A stretch of DNA of 64,000 nt from Vulcanococcus sp. Its GTDB lineage: Bacteria > Cyanobacteriota > Cyanobacteriia > PCC-6307 > Cyanobiaceae. Made by a program: the position numbers and the translations under genes. The notes below the pieces were generated by a model. It was not told where the DNA came from. It was given only the letters and a program-made list of their open reading frames with translations, and searched no databases. This document shows positions 42,756-51,344 of the stretch, piece by piece (position 1 is the first letter of the stretch; each line of letters opens with the position of its first letter). The stretch covers positions 1 to 64,000 of the forward strand of contig JAHUZV010000027.1 of the NCBI GenBank assembly GCA_019264575.1, given 5' to 3'.

Positions 42756-42857
42756 TCAGCGCTCCGTGTTCCCGAGGCTCGACCAAAGCCAGGCGCCCAG
42801 GCACGACACCGCCCCACCGAAGGCAAGAAATGCAATCAATAGGTCGGAGCGTTCCAT
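42756..42857 (-). CDS. Small membrane protein, 33 aa
   Basis: The frame ATG to TGA encodes MERSDLLIAFLAFGGAVSCL, then GAWLWSSLGNTER. One hydrophobic helix follows a short charged start, as in many cyanobacterial single-helix proteins. No terminator or family was assigned. Confidence 0.4.
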   Translation of the reverse strand: MERSDLLIAFLAFGGAVSCLGAWLWSSLGNTER

Positions 42858-42951
42858 GGGGATAAGGTTGAACGCTCGGGGCGTGGCGTGCGTTGGTTGT
42901 TGGTGCCTGAATCAGTGAGCCTGGCAGGAGAGCCGGAATCCAGAGACCACC

Positions 42952-43026
42952 TCAGGCCGCGGTACGGCCAACCAGGGCTGTGACCAGCCAGGCCGTGATC
43001 AGCAGAGCAGGAATCATCAAATTCAT
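42952..43026 (-). CDS. Tiny hydrophobic ORF coupled to hli, 24 aa
   Basis: MNLMIPALLITAWLVTALVG, then RTAA and stop. Its ATG overlaps the stop of the hli gene by one base (TGATG), so it could be translated by re-initiation. It would be a single short membrane helix. No support other than the overlap and hydrophobicity. Confidence 0.35.
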   Translation of the reverse strand: MNLMIPALLITAWLVTALVGRTAA

Positions 43027-43184
43027 CAGCCCAGCCCCAGCTGTCCGAGGATGCCCTTACCGCTGAGCGCCTCAGTGGCGATGGCAATCACGAAGCCCAG
43101 CATGGCCAGGCGGCCATTGAGGGATTCAGCAAAAGGGACGAAACCTGTGCGTTGGTAGAGGATCTTGAAATCGGAGCTGGCCAT
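43026..43184 (-). CDS. hli: High-light-inducible protein, 52 aa
   Basis: The protein MASSDFKILYQRTGFVPFAE is followed by SLNGRLAMLGFVIAIATEALSGKGILGQLGLG. It has the Hli chlorophyll-binding pattern (E-x-x-N-G-R-L-A-M-L-G). It is thylakoid-bound, protecting photosystems. The stop overlaps the ATG of a 24-codon ORF. The upstream bases contain a half-like GTTACGAA, but no full HLR1 site was recognised. Confidence 0.92.
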   Translation of the reverse strand: MASSDFKILYQRTGFVPFAESLNGRLAMLGFVIAIATEALSGKGILGQLGLG

Positions 43185-43262
43185 GGCGGTCAAGCATTCG
43201 TTACGAAGCTTAATGCCTATTGCGGTGATCAGGCCGTAAGCGCTCGCCCTCCAGGATCAGGT

Positions 43263-44588
43263 TCAGTACACGGGGCTGGTTGCAATCTCGCCGCTAGCGA
43301 TCCGCGTGAGTAGCACCTGGTAGTCGAGCTGCGCCTGATCCGAGTGCCCAACCGCTTGTTCGAGCACGGTGGCGCAGAAGGCTTTAGGCGAACCGATCGC
43401 AGCACAGATTGCCTCCCGATCGCCGCTGCGGGCATGGGCCTTGGCGAGCGTCCAGGCACAGAGGCGGCCGTAATCCGTAAGCCCCTCGGCATCGAGGAGC
43501 GACACATCCACGGAGAATTTCCAGTCGCGAAACTGACGCCAGTAGTAGTGATTGCCGACTGGTGTGCTGGTCCATCCGAGGAACGGATCACTGGCGGTCT
43601 GCATCAACCGCTGCCCCTGCACCACCCGCTGCCCCTGATGCTCAGGGCCAGGCAGGTTCACATAAGGCGCCAACACCGAGGCTTTGGCCTGCTTGCTCTG
43701 CAACACCAACACCTCTTCGCCGCGTTGATCCACCCAGAGTCCAATCGAACAGTGCATGCCCACCGAGCCAACACCCACCGCCTTAAACGCCAGATCGCCA
43801 CGGCGAAAATGGGAGAGCAAGGTTTTTAAGTCGGGGCGAATGTTGGCCAGGTAGAGCTCATACATCTCCCGTTGCCACTCGTCTAGCGACATGTTGTAGT
43901 CAAGCCATTTGCCCTGAAACTCAGAGAACCTGAAGATCAGCGGCGGATCATGACGGATGCGCAGCTGGCCTGAAGCATCCTTTTCGCAGAGCTTGCTCAC
44001 GGCCTGGCGACTGTTCCGCTGCTTGGCTCGAGCCGCCAACGACTGAACGTGGCGTTGCAGAGTTTTGCTCTCGGTTTCCTCAATCAAACGCTCCAGATCC
44101 TGCTGCAGCACCCACATCTCCATCACCGGCATGGCGGCAAATTCCGCCATGGCCTTCGCATAGGCGCGAACCGTGCGGCGGCACACCTTCTCCTGCTGCT
44201 TCACGCTGAGATTCAGATCACGGGCGGCGAGAACCATGCTCGCTGCGAGCCGCTGCACATCCCACTCGAAGGGGCCGGGATGGGTTTCATCGAAATCGTT
44301 GAGATCAAACAGCAGCTGCCGCTCCGGTGAGGCATAGAAGCCGAAGTTCAACAGATGCGCATCACCACAGAGCTGCACCATCACGCCGGAGTGGGGCTGG
44401 CGGGCCAGGTCGGCCGCCATCACCACCGCCGTACCCCGATAAAAGGTGAACGCACTCACCGCCATGCGGCTATGGCGCACCGGCAGGAGCCAATCCAGCC
44501 GGCCCTCCTCCTGCGCGACCATCAGATCGATCGGATCCGGGCGATCCATCAGCACCGGTGGTTGCATCGAGGCGTTGGTCAAGCTCAC
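43263..44588 (-). CDS. DUF2252 protein, probable kinase-like fold
   Basis: The 441-aa protein has the DUF2252 signature: MAVSAFTFYRGTAVVMAADL, then QLCGDAHLLNFGFYASPER and LLFDLNDFDETHPGPFEWDVQRLAASM. This family has a protein-kinase / aminoglycoside-phosphotransferase-like fold, and GDAHLxNFG and the D-L-N-D-F-D motif are catalytic-loop-like. Its substrate is not known. The GTG start at 44588 gives the usual N-terminus. A deleted second copy is found at 54401-54761. Confidence 0.82.
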   Translation of the reverse strand: MSLTNASMQPPVLMDRPDPIDLMVAQEEGRLDWLLPVRHSRMAVSAFTFYRGTAVVMAADLARQPHSGVMVQLCGDAHLLNFGFYASPERQLLFDLNDFDETHPGPFEWDVQRLAASMVLAARDLNLSVKQQEKVCRRTVRAYAKAMAEFAAMPVMEMWVLQQDLERLIEETESKTLQRHVQSLAARAKQRNSRQAVSKLCEKDASGQLRIRHDPPLIFRFSEFQGKWLDYNMSLDEWQREMYELYLANIRPDLKTLLSHFRRGDLAFKAVGVGSVGMHCSIGLWVDQRGEEVLVLQSKQAKASVLAPYVNLPGPEHQGQRVVQGQRLMQTASDPFLGWTSTPVGNHYYWRQFRDWKFSVDVSLLDAEGLTDYGRLCAWTLAKAHARSGDREAICAAIGSPKAFCATVLEQAVGHSDQAQLDYQVLLTRIASGEIATSPVY

Positions 44589-44694
44589 CCTTCAGCTTGG
44601 AGATCGCACGGCAGAGCAACAAGCCATTGTGATCGGGTGTGATCAACGTCATGCCGTGAGCCCAGTCACGATGCCCAACAATGCGGATCACCCC

Positions 44695-46236
44695 ATGAGC
44701 GAAACGCGCACCCGCGCATTGGCGGTGCCCTTCCTCGGTGTTCTCGCCAGCCTGCAGCTGATTGATCCCACCGTGGCGAATACAGCCCTGGTGAAGGCCA
44801 GCCAGGCCCTGGAGATGAATGGCGCCACCTTGGCGCTGGCTGCAGGTATCTCCACCCTGGCCCAGGCGGCCACTGTGCTGCTGATGGGCTTTCTGGGAGA
44901 TCGCCTGGAGCGCAGGCGGGTCTTGATGGCCGCCTTGCTGTTGTCGGTCGCCGGCGACGGCATCGCCTTGGCGGCGCCGAATGCAAACCTGTTTCTGCTG
45001 GGTCGCGCCCTGGCGGGCATCGCCGTTGGTGGTGTGCTCGTGCTGTCGTTTGCGGCTGTGCGCTGCGTGAGCCGCCCCAACCAACTGGGCAAAGATCTGG
45101 GGGTGTGGAACCTCCTGATCCTCGCGGGCTTCATCGCCGGCTCGCTGTTGGGTGGCGTGTTGGCCAACAGCAGCTGGCGCCTGGCATTGGGCCTGGTTCC
45201 GCTAATCGCGCTGCTCTGTCTGCCGTTGCTGCCATCGCTATTGCCAGAGATGCCAGCCAACCCAGAGCTCCGAGCCGATTGGCGAGGGCTGGTGAGCATC
45301 AGTGGGGCGATGGTGCTTTTTCTAAGCGGTGTGAGCCATGCGATCAACGGTCTCACCTCGCCAGAGTTCTTGGTGCCAACCCTCTCAGGGGTGGTGCTGT
45401 TCGGTGTGCATGGTCTGATTGAGCAAAGACGGCAGCAGCCGATCTTTCCGATCTCGCTTTATCAGCGTGGTTGCTTCTCTGCGGCGATTGTGAGCGGGAT
45501 TGCCTTCAACTTCGCTTGGGCTGTGGTGCAGCTCCAAACGAGCAATTTCTGGCAGTTGGTGCAGCGCTACAGCACGGGGCAGGTGGCCCTGGCGCAGCTC
45601 CCCCTTCTCGTATCTGCTGGAGTGGGCGTTGTGGTGGCAGGCCGTGTGATGCGTCCCGGTCGCCGCATCACCCAGCTGGTGGCAGCTGGGATGGCCTCCC
45701 TGGTAATCGGGCTGTTGTTGTTTGGCCTGGTGCGCGCCAACAGTTCCTACAGCTCGCTTGGATTCGCCATGGTGCTGGTGGGCATTGGCCTGGGCTTGAT
45801 CTCCGTTCCCCAAGCGGCGCTGTTCGTGCAGGAGGCTCCGCCGCGCTCGCTTGGCTCGGTCACGGCCTTTCGCACCACCGCCGGGCAGTTGGGCTTCGCC
45901 CTCGGTTTTGCGTCCAGCGGTGCCATGGTGAACACCTTTGGGTTCGCCAGCCTGCGCGATCGCATGCTGCAGCTGGGCTCCACCCCCGTTCAGAGCCACC
46001 AACTCGAAAGCCTGTTGCGGGAGACCCTCAGCGGCGGTCGGCTCAGCCAACACAACGATGCAGGATCAAACGCGATCCAGGTGATGAGCGAGGCCTACGC
46101 CAGTGGGCTGGCGGGAACCATGGTGGGCGTCGCTCTAATCGTGTGCTTGCTTGGTGCCATCAGCCTGTTGTTGCTGGTGATCGGCCATCGGCAACAACAC
46201 CCATTGGGACAACCAACTAACCAAGAACAGTCGTAG
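44695..46236 (+). CDS. Major facilitator superfamily transporter
   Basis: The 513-aa protein is a multispan transporter with 12-14 hydrophobic helices. It has the motif-A-like loop LMGFLGDRLERRRVLM between TM2 and TM3 and GRALAGIAVGGVLVLSF in TM4. Helices continue to the C-terminus (TMVGVALIVCLLGAISLLLLVIG). The length fits DHA2-type drug/proton antiporters or a related exporter. The ATG at 44695 is preferred; ATG 44671 would add 8 residues. It starts 107 bp from the divergently transcribed DUF2252 gene, and the GH63 gene follows 35 bp downstream. Confidence 0.8.
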   Translation: MSETRTRALAVPFLGVLASLQLIDPTVANTALVKASQALEMNGATLALAAGISTLAQAATVLLMGFLGDRLERRRVLMAALLLSVAGDGIALAAPNANLFLLGRALAGIAVGGVLVLSFAAVRCVSRPNQLGKDLGVWNLLILAGFIAGSLLGGVLANSSWRLALGLVPLIALLCLPLLPSLLPEMPANPELRADWRGLVSISGAMVLFLSGVSHAINGLTSPEFLVPTLSGVVLFGVHGLIEQRRQQPIFPISLYQRGCFSAAIVSGIAFNFAWAVVQLQTSNFWQLVQRYSTGQVALAQLPLLVSAGVGVVVAGRVMRPGRRITQLVAAGMASLVIGLLLFGLVRANSSYSSLGFAMVLVGIGLGLISVPQAALFVQEAPPRSLGSVTAFRTTAGQLGFALGFASSGAMVNTFGFASLRDRMLQLGSTPVQSHQLESLLRETLSGGRLSQHNDAGSNAIQVMSEAYASGLAGTMVGVALIVCLLGAISLLLLVIGHRQQHPLGQPTNQEQS

Positions 46237-46271
46237 CGTGCAGGCAAGATGCAGCGAAGCGCTGGCCCACG

Positions 46272-49034
46272 ATGGCGGACTCTCAGACAAAAGCCCCAAC
46301 AGCTCTTTCGCCTGAGCACCAACGGCTGTCGGAGGCTGACCAAGGCCAACAGCCATGGAGAAAGTGGGGGCCCTATCTCAGCGAACGGCAATGGGGCACA
46401 GTGCGAGAAGACGACAGCCCCGATGGCAATGCCTGGGAGTCATTTAGTCACGATCAGGCCAGATCACGCGCCTACCAATGGGGTGAAGATGGCCTGGCCG
46501 GCATCAGCGATGACCACCAGCGGCTTTGCTTCGCCTTGGCCCTCTGGAACGGCAAGGATCCGATCATTAAAGAGCGCTTGTTTGGCCTCACCAATAGCGA
46601 AGGAAACCACGGAGAAGACGTTAAAGAATACTACTACTACCTGGATTCGACCCCAACGCATTCCTACATGCGTTACCTCTACAAATATCCACTCAATGCC
46701 TACCCCTACGAGGATCTCGTCGCCACCAACAAAGCCAGAACGCGATACGACCAAGAATATGAACTGATCGATACAGGGATCTTTGACAATAACGAGTATT
46801 GCGATGTTGAAGTTCAATACGCCAAAGCCGGCCCAGAGGATCTCCTGATCCGGATCACGGTGCACAACCGCTCCGCGCAAACGATCAAGCTGGCTGTCTT
46901 GCCTACGCTCTGGTTTCGCAACACGTGGGCCGACGGGAGCAGCCCTAAGCCCTTGATCAGCCGACGGTCCAGCGAAGCAGACCCAGCCATGCTGGATGCG
47001 GTACACCCTGAGCTCGGTATGTTCACCCTCACCTGCCATGGCGCGGATGAGATTGTCTTTACCGACAACGAAACCAACACCGAGCGCCTGTTCCAACAAC
47101 CCAACCAATCCCCATACACCAAATGCGGCATCAATCGCTATGTGGTGCATGGCGAAACAGCAGCGGTGAACCCAGCCGAGCAAGGCACCAAAGCAGCGGC
47201 GATCTACAACCTCGCGATTGGTGCCCATGCCTCCAGCACAATCCGATTGCGCCTCAGTCCATCAGTAACCGAAACAGACACCAGTGATGCCGCGCAAGGC
47301 TTTGATCAGATCTTGGAGCGCAGACAAAAAGACTGTGACGCGTTTTACGCCTGTGTGATACCAGCTGGCTTGAGCACCGAGCAACAACTTGTGTTTAGGC
47401 AAGCCATGGCAGGCATGCTGTGGTCAAAACAGTTCTACAACTACGACATCTCGCCTTGGCTCCAGCAGCGCGGCATTGATCCACTGGGTGACAACAATGC
47501 CCAGAGTTTCAGGAACCAGCAGTGGCATCACATGAACAACTGTGATGTCATCTCCATGCCCGACAAATGGGAATACCCATGGTATGCGGCTTGGGATCTA
47601 GCCTTTCACGCCACCACATTCGTTTGGCTGGATCCCAGTTTTGCCAAACAACAGCTCAGCTTGATGCTGAGTAATCACTACCTCCACCCCAACGGACAAA
47701 TTCCTGCTTACGAGTGGAACTTTGGTGACGTGAATCCACCCGTACATGCCTGGGCGACCTATTCCGTTTACTTGGCCGACGAGCGACTCAGTGGCAAAGG
47801 TGATTATCAGTGGCTGAAAAGAAGTTTTCACAAACTTCTCATCAACTTTACCTGGTGGCTGAATCGAAAAGATGTCAACGGCAACAACGTTTTTCAGGGT
47901 GGTTTCCTCGGCCTTGACAACATCGGCCTTTTCGATCGCACCGAATCCCCGGAGATGGGTGGAAACCTGGAGCAAGCGGATGGCACGGCGTGGATGGCCT
48001 TTTATGCGCAGACCATGGGGCAAATCGCCGTTGAGCTTGCACAGCAAGACGACACATATCGCGACTATCCAGCCAAGTTTATGCGGCATTTTCTCGCTAT
48101 CGCTTATGCGATGACCAATCGCAACGCGAGTGCGAGCATGTGGGACGAAGAGGATGGATTCTTTTATGACGTGCTTCGCAAAAGCGATGGCAGCTCAACG
48201 CGCCTCAAGGTGAGGACAATGGTCGGCCTGATTCCATTGTGCGCTGTTCAAGTGTTCGAAAAAGATGCGAAAGAACAGTATGACCTTTGGGGGATTGCAC
48301 GCCAGTTCCAGGCTAAATATCCAGATCATCGTGGTTCGTTTCATGATGTCAGGCTTGAGGGTCATGCCAACCGGTACATGATGTCAGCTCTCAATGAAAA
48401 CAATCTCCGGCGTGTTCTGAAGATCATGCTCGATCCTGATGAGTTTTTGAGTGAGTATGGCATTCGCTCCATCTCAAAGCGACACGAATCTGAGCCCTAT
48501 CGCTTTGTACACAACTGGCAAGAATATGTTGTCAAATACCTGCCTGCCGAGTCTGATTCGGGGCTATTTGGTGGCAACAGCAACTGGCGCGGTCCGATCT
48601 GGATGCCAGTCAATGCCTTGATCATCCGCTCCCTGGTTGTCTACTTTACGTATTACGGAAAAGACTTCAAGGTGGAATTTCCCACAGGCAGTGGCCAGAT
48701 GGCGAACCTCTATGAAATCGCTGAGAATCTCGTGCACAGGCTTGTCTCGATCTTTACGCGCAATGAAGCTGGGCTGAGACCCGTCTTCGGGAGTCAGCAA
48801 ACCTTCCAGTCTGATCCCCACTGGCAAGACCATCTGCTGTTTTATGAATACTTCCACGGCGACAACGGTGCCGGCATTGGCGCCAGCCACCAGACCGGCT
48901 GGAGCGGCACGGTCGCCAACCTGATCATTCTCACTTCACTCTTCTCCCAGGACGAAGTCTTGGCAATGGGCCAGGGCTGCCTGAGAGTTAATTCAGGTGC
49001 CGATTTCGGCCAGGTGCCGATTTCGGCGACCTGA
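46272..49034 (+). CDS. GH63-family glucosidase-like protein
   Basis: The 920-aa protein is of the MGH1/GH63 type that includes glucosyl-glycerate and mannosyl-oligosaccharide glucosidases. Near the N-terminus it reads WGPYLSERQWGTVREDDSPD, and KYPLNAYPYEDLVATNKART is a GH63 feature. The (alpha/alpha)6 barrel includes WEYPWYAAWDLAFHATTF, FGDVNPPVHAWA, FLGLDNIGLFDR and NSNWRGPIWMPVNALI. It is cytoplasmic (no signal peptide) and could act on compatible solutes or glycogen-like sugars. Its 3' end carries a 17-bp tandem duplication that alters the last residues. Confidence 0.85.
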   Translation: MADSQTKAPTALSPEHQRLSEADQGQQPWRKWGPYLSERQWGTVREDDSPDGNAWESFSHDQARSRAYQWGEDGLAGISDDHQRLCFALALWNGKDPIIKERLFGLTNSEGNHGEDVKEYYYYLDSTPTHSYMRYLYKYPLNAYPYEDLVATNKARTRYDQEYELIDTGIFDNNEYCDVEVQYAKAGPEDLLIRITVHNRSAQTIKLAVLPTLWFRNTWADGSSPKPLISRRSSEADPAMLDAVHPELGMFTLTCHGADEIVFTDNETNTERLFQQPNQSPYTKCGINRYVVHGETAAVNPAEQGTKAAAIYNLAIGAHASSTIRLRLSPSVTETDTSDAAQGFDQILERRQKDCDAFYACVIPAGLSTEQQLVFRQAMAGMLWSKQFYNYDISPWLQQRGIDPLGDNNAQSFRNQQWHHMNNCDVISMPDKWEYPWYAAWDLAFHATTFVWLDPSFAKQQLSLMLSNHYLHPNGQIPAYEWNFGDVNPPVHAWATYSVYLADERLSGKGDYQWLKRSFHKLLINFTWWLNRKDVNGNNVFQGGFLGLDNIGLFDRTESPEMGGNLEQADGTAWMAFYAQTMGQIAVELAQQDDTYRDYPAKFMRHFLAIAYAMTNRNASASMWDEEDGFFYDVLRKSDGSSTRLKVRTMVGLIPLCAVQVFEKDAKEQYDLWGIARQFQAKYPDHRGSFHDVRLEGHANRYMMSALNENNLRRVLKIMLDPDEFLSEYGIRSISKRHESEPYRFVHNWQEYVVKYLPAESDSGLFGGNSNWRGPIWMPVNALIIRSLVVYFTYYGKDFKVEFPTGSGQMANLYEIAENLVHRLVSIFTRNEAGLRPVFGSQQTFQSDPHWQDHLLFYEYFHGDNGAGIGASHQTGWSGTVANLIILTSLFSQDEVLAMGQGCLRVNSGADFGQVPISAT
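48994..49027. repeat. 17-bp perfect tandem duplication at the GH63 3' end
   Basis: CAGGTGCCGATTTCGGC occurs at 48994-49010 and again at 49011-49027. Because 17 is not a multiple of 3, the frame shifts. The protein now ends ADFGQVPISAT, while without the repeat the frame would run on (FGDLNTAQREHPLDV...). Confidence 0.85.
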
Positions 49035-49125
49035 ACACAGCCCAGCGCGAGCATCCCCTTGATGTCGTTGGCCAGCGCGCGCAGACCCCGGCGAATTGGC
49101 GCAGCGGCATGAGCAGCTTCCGAGG

Positions 49126-49224
49126 ATGTTGCAGCGGCTCACCGCCCGCGATGCACTGCTTTGGAACACCATGGTGGCCATCACCATCGCCGTGGCCGCA
49201 CTGCGCTGGGCAATGCATCGCTGA
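49126..49224 (+). CDS. Small membrane protein, 32 aa
   Basis: Frame MLQRLTARDALLWNTMVAIT, then IAVAALRWAMHR. One hydrophobic helix between polar ends. No clear ribosome-binding site at the right spacing. Possibly translated with the next small gene, 15 bp further on. Confidence 0.4.
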   Translation: MLQRLTARDALLWNTMVAITIAVAALRWAMHR

Positions 49225-49239
49225 GGGCTCAACGGGTTG

Positions 49240-49419
49240 ATGGAGCAGCTAAACGCGGGCTATTGGCAACTGGGGCTCTTTGCTCTGGCCTTCGGAGGCC
49301 TGCAGATCTGGTGGATCAGCAGCACCTTGCGGCGACGCCGCCTGCCACGACCCATGACGCAGGGTGAGTTCCGTCGCTCCCTCGAGCGCATCTGGTCGAA
49401 AGAGCCTCCCGCCCGCTGA
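49240..49419 (+). CDS. Small membrane protein, 59 aa
   Basis: MEQLNAGYWQLGLFALAFGG, then LQIWWISSTLRRRRLPRPMT and QGEFRRSLERIWSKEPPAR. A single hydrophobic helix is followed by a basic tail; the topology places the tail in the cytoplasm. No family known to me. The ATG at 49240 is preferred over the TTG just before it. Confidence 0.55.
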   Translation: MEQLNAGYWQLGLFALAFGGLQIWWISSTLRRRRLPRPMTQGEFRRSLERIWSKEPPAR

Positions 49420-49426
49420 ACAACGA

Positions 49427-49687
49427 TCAGCTCTTGCCAGCTGCGTCTGCTGCTAGTGCCCGCTTGGTCATGCCGTAGTGGAGCAGCGGATCGCGGTATT
49501 GGCGCGGCATGCGCTCGTGCAGCATCACCAGCCGGTGCCAACAGAGCGTGCGTTGAATCTGGGGAAGTGTTTTTCCTTCTCGGATCAAAATCCTCAGCGC
49601 TTTGCAGTAGGCCGGGTAACTGCCTTCCAGCTGCCCAAGGGTGAGCGATGGTTCATCCCCCCGGGCCGAGCCATTGCGTTCGGCCAT
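49427..49687 (-). CDS. DUF3136 protein, copy 2
   Basis: The 86-aa protein reads SLTLGQLEGSYPAYCKALRI, then LIREGKTLPQIQRTLCWHRL and VMLHERMPRQYRDPLLHYGM. It is a paralogue of the gene at 41510 with the same core. Its N-terminus is polar. Convergent with the small membrane protein gene (8 bp gap). Unknown function. Confidence 0.8.
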   Translation of the reverse strand: MAERNGSARGDEPSLTLGQLEGSYPAYCKALRILIREGKTLPQIQRTLCWHRLVMLHERMPRQYRDPLLHYGMTKRALAADAAGKS

Positions 49688-49748
49688 CCATGCCCCCAGG
49701 GGTGTTTGATCAAACCTACGTCGGCAAGGCCCACCCCCGTGGCTTGAT

Positions 49749-49894
49749 CAGGCGTGCAGTAGAGTGAACAAGATTCAACGATCACTCTCCAGCAGGTTTC
49801 GACTCCAGGCGGCGGGTTCCCAAGATTTCTCCACCCGGCCAGCAACTTTCTTCAGGGCCTTCAACGAATCGGGTTCATACCTTAATCGCATTTC
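49749..49894 (+). promoter_or_regulatory. Long conserved 5' leader of rbp copy 2
   Basis: This leader is similar over about 145 bp to 29713-29862 upstream of rbp copy 1 (see that entry): GTAGAGTGAA, GATTCAACGA, GGCGGCGGGTT, TTCAGGGC and CGAATCGGG blocks are shared in order. The gene start is at the same distance in both. Confidence 0.65.
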
Positions 49895-50179
49895 ATGACA
49901 ATTTATGTAGGCAACCTCTCCTTCGATGCCGAAGTGGAGGACCTTCAGAGCCTGTTCGCCGAGTACGGCGCTGTGCGCAAGTGCAGCCTGCCGCTCGATC
50001 GCGACACCGGCCGTAAGCGTGGGTTCGCCTTCGTTGAGATGGCCAACACTGCTGACGAGCAGAAGGCCATCGACGACCTCCAGAACGTGGAGTGGATGGG
50101 CCGGATGATCCGGGTCAACATGGCTGAACCCCGCACCGGTGGTAGCGGTGGTGGCGGCGGCGGCGGAAACCGCTGGTGA
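49895..50179 (+). CDS. RRM RNA-binding protein (Rbp), copy 2
   Basis: The 94-aa protein MTIYVGNLSFDAEVEDLQSL has RNP2 IYVGNL and RNP1 RGFAFVEM. It is almost identical to copy 1 in the first 60 residues, and it ends in a Gly-rich tail (GGSGGGGGGGNRW), as is typical of cold-inducible cyanobacterial Rbps. Its leader is conserved with copy 1 and a strong terminator follows. Confidence 0.92.
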   Translation: MTIYVGNLSFDAEVEDLQSLFAEYGAVRKCSLPLDRDTGRKRGFAFVEMANTADEQKAIDDLQNVEWMGRMIRVNMAEPRTGGSGGGGGGGNRW

Positions 50180-50205
50180 TTCAGTGATCCAGCGATCACG
50201 CATCA

Positions 50206-50231
50206 GCCGCCCTTCACGGGCGGCTTTTTTT
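50206..50231 (+). terminator. Intrinsic terminator of rbp copy 2
   Basis: GCCGCCC (50206-50212) pairs with GGGCGGC (50218-50224), loop TTCAC, followed by TTTTTTT. Confidence 0.9.
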
Positions 50232-50248
50232 ATGCGTTCTGCTGCAGA

Positions 50249-50578
50249 TTAGAAGCGAGACATCGCGGCGACCTTGGCCAATTTCTCGGCATCGAGGCCA
50301 TCGAGTTCCTGCAACTGCAACAGGTTCTCTTTCACCAAGCTGGCAAACACGAACAGGATCCCTTCCAAGCGGAAGTCGAAGCGGCCTTCCATCGTGTGGC
50401 GCTCGATGCTTAAAAAGTCGTGCAGGGCCCAGACGGACTCCACTGTGCTCAAGCTTGCGGCCTGGGCTTGCACTGCGGCAGTCAGTTGTGCCACTGCGCG
50501 CTCGTATGCCTTTTGAAAGGCGGAGCGGGCGATCGCCTGTTCGCTCTCACTCCAGGTGACCACAACTGCTTGATTCAT
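50249..50578 (-). CDS. frp: Fluorescence recovery protein (FRP)
   Basis: The 109-aa protein matches FRP: WSESEQAIARSAFQKAYERA, then WALHDFLSIERHTMEGRFDF, then RLEGILFVFASLVKENLLQL and LDGLDAEKLAKVAAMSRF. FRP binds the active orange carotenoid protein and returns it to the inactive state. The start MNQAVV is at 50578; upstream codons are not part of the protein. It lies downstream of crtW and ocp, so the three probably form one operon. Confidence 0.93.
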   Translation of the reverse strand: MNQAVVVTWSESEQAIARSAFQKAYERAVAQLTAAVQAQAASLSTVESVWALHDFLSIERHTMEGRFDFRLEGILFVFASLVKENLLQLQELDGLDAEKLAKVAAMSRF

Positions 50579-50603
50579 GGATGTGACACCGTTGTGTCCG
50601 ACG

Positions 50604-51344
50604 CTACCGGAGCGGTTCCGGCATCGCGAGCACAAGGCTCACGGTCCGGGCAGAGGGCAATTGGAACCAATTGAGGCCTGGGTTGTCGTGATGTTCGCGG
50701 TGATATCCGAAGTGAAAGCAAGCCAGCAGCGAGAGCCAGGGCGGTAGGTTCAGGCTGATCGGATGGGCGCTCTGCTCCGGTACACACTGGCCGCGGTGCG
50801 GCAGGTAGGTGCCCACAACAAACAGCTGCCATGAGCTCAGCACGAGCGGGAGGGTGGCAACCAACAAGACGCGCAGCGCTGCAGCTCTCCAGTCCAGCGA
50901 CGTGGCAGCCGCGGTTAGCCACACCAGAAGGCCCCAGCCACCAAGCAAGCGCAGCATTTGCTCTGCACTGAGATAGCGGAGCAGGAATTGCCCGTACCAC
51001 CGCAACACGCTGCGGCGCTGGTCGGAGGGAAAGTCTGGATCGTTGGCTGTGCCTGGTTGTTGGTGGTGGCGCTGATGCTGCCGCTGGCAACGGGCATACG
51101 ACACCCCCGCATAGGCCATCAAGGCCAGGGCACCAATGGCGTGATTGGTTTTGATGCGCTCAGGGCAGACCAACCCGTGCATGGCATCGTGGGCCACGAT
51201 GAAGAGGCCGGTCTGCATCTGGGTGCGCACTAGCACGATCACCAGCACAAGCCAGATCGAATCCTGGGTGATCGTGGCGCCGAGGCCCAGGGCCAGGGAA
51301 CATCCCCAGCCCAGAATCAACACACCATTGAGCAGCAGGCTCAA
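50604..51344 (-). CDS. crtW: Beta-carotene ketolase CrtW
   Basis: The 246-aa membrane desaturase-type enzyme has the three histidine boxes: HDAMHG, HQRHH and HREHH, and several membrane helices. It would add the keto group(s) to beta-carotene to give echinenone or canthaxanthin, the pigments bound by OCP. The start overlaps the ocp stop by 4 bases and frp follows after 25 bp. The C-terminal MPEPLR is complete. A fatty acid desaturase is the less likely alternative. Confidence 0.88.
   Translation of the reverse strand: MSLLLNGVLILGWGCSLALGLGATITQDSIWLVLVIVLVRTQMQTGLFIVAHDAMHGLVCPERIKTNHAIGALALMAYAGVSYARCQRQHQRHHQQPGTANDPDFPSDQRRSVLRWYGQFLLRYLSAEQMLRLLGGWGLLVWLTAAATSLDWRAAALRVLLVATLPLVLSSWQLFVVGTYLPHRGQCVPEQSAHPISLNLPPWLSLLACFHFGYHREHHDNPGLNWFQLPSARTVSLVLAMPEPLR

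Noticed and set aside
43182..43262. HLR1 (RpaB) site before the hli gene.
   Set aside because: Only one half-like GTTACGAA was found; the second direct half required for HLR1 is absent.
48842..49054. Minus-strand frame with ANDIKGMLALGCVQVAEIG near the GH63 end.
   Set aside because: It looks protein-like in part but overlaps a real gene on the other strand, lacks a start signal and matches no family known to me.
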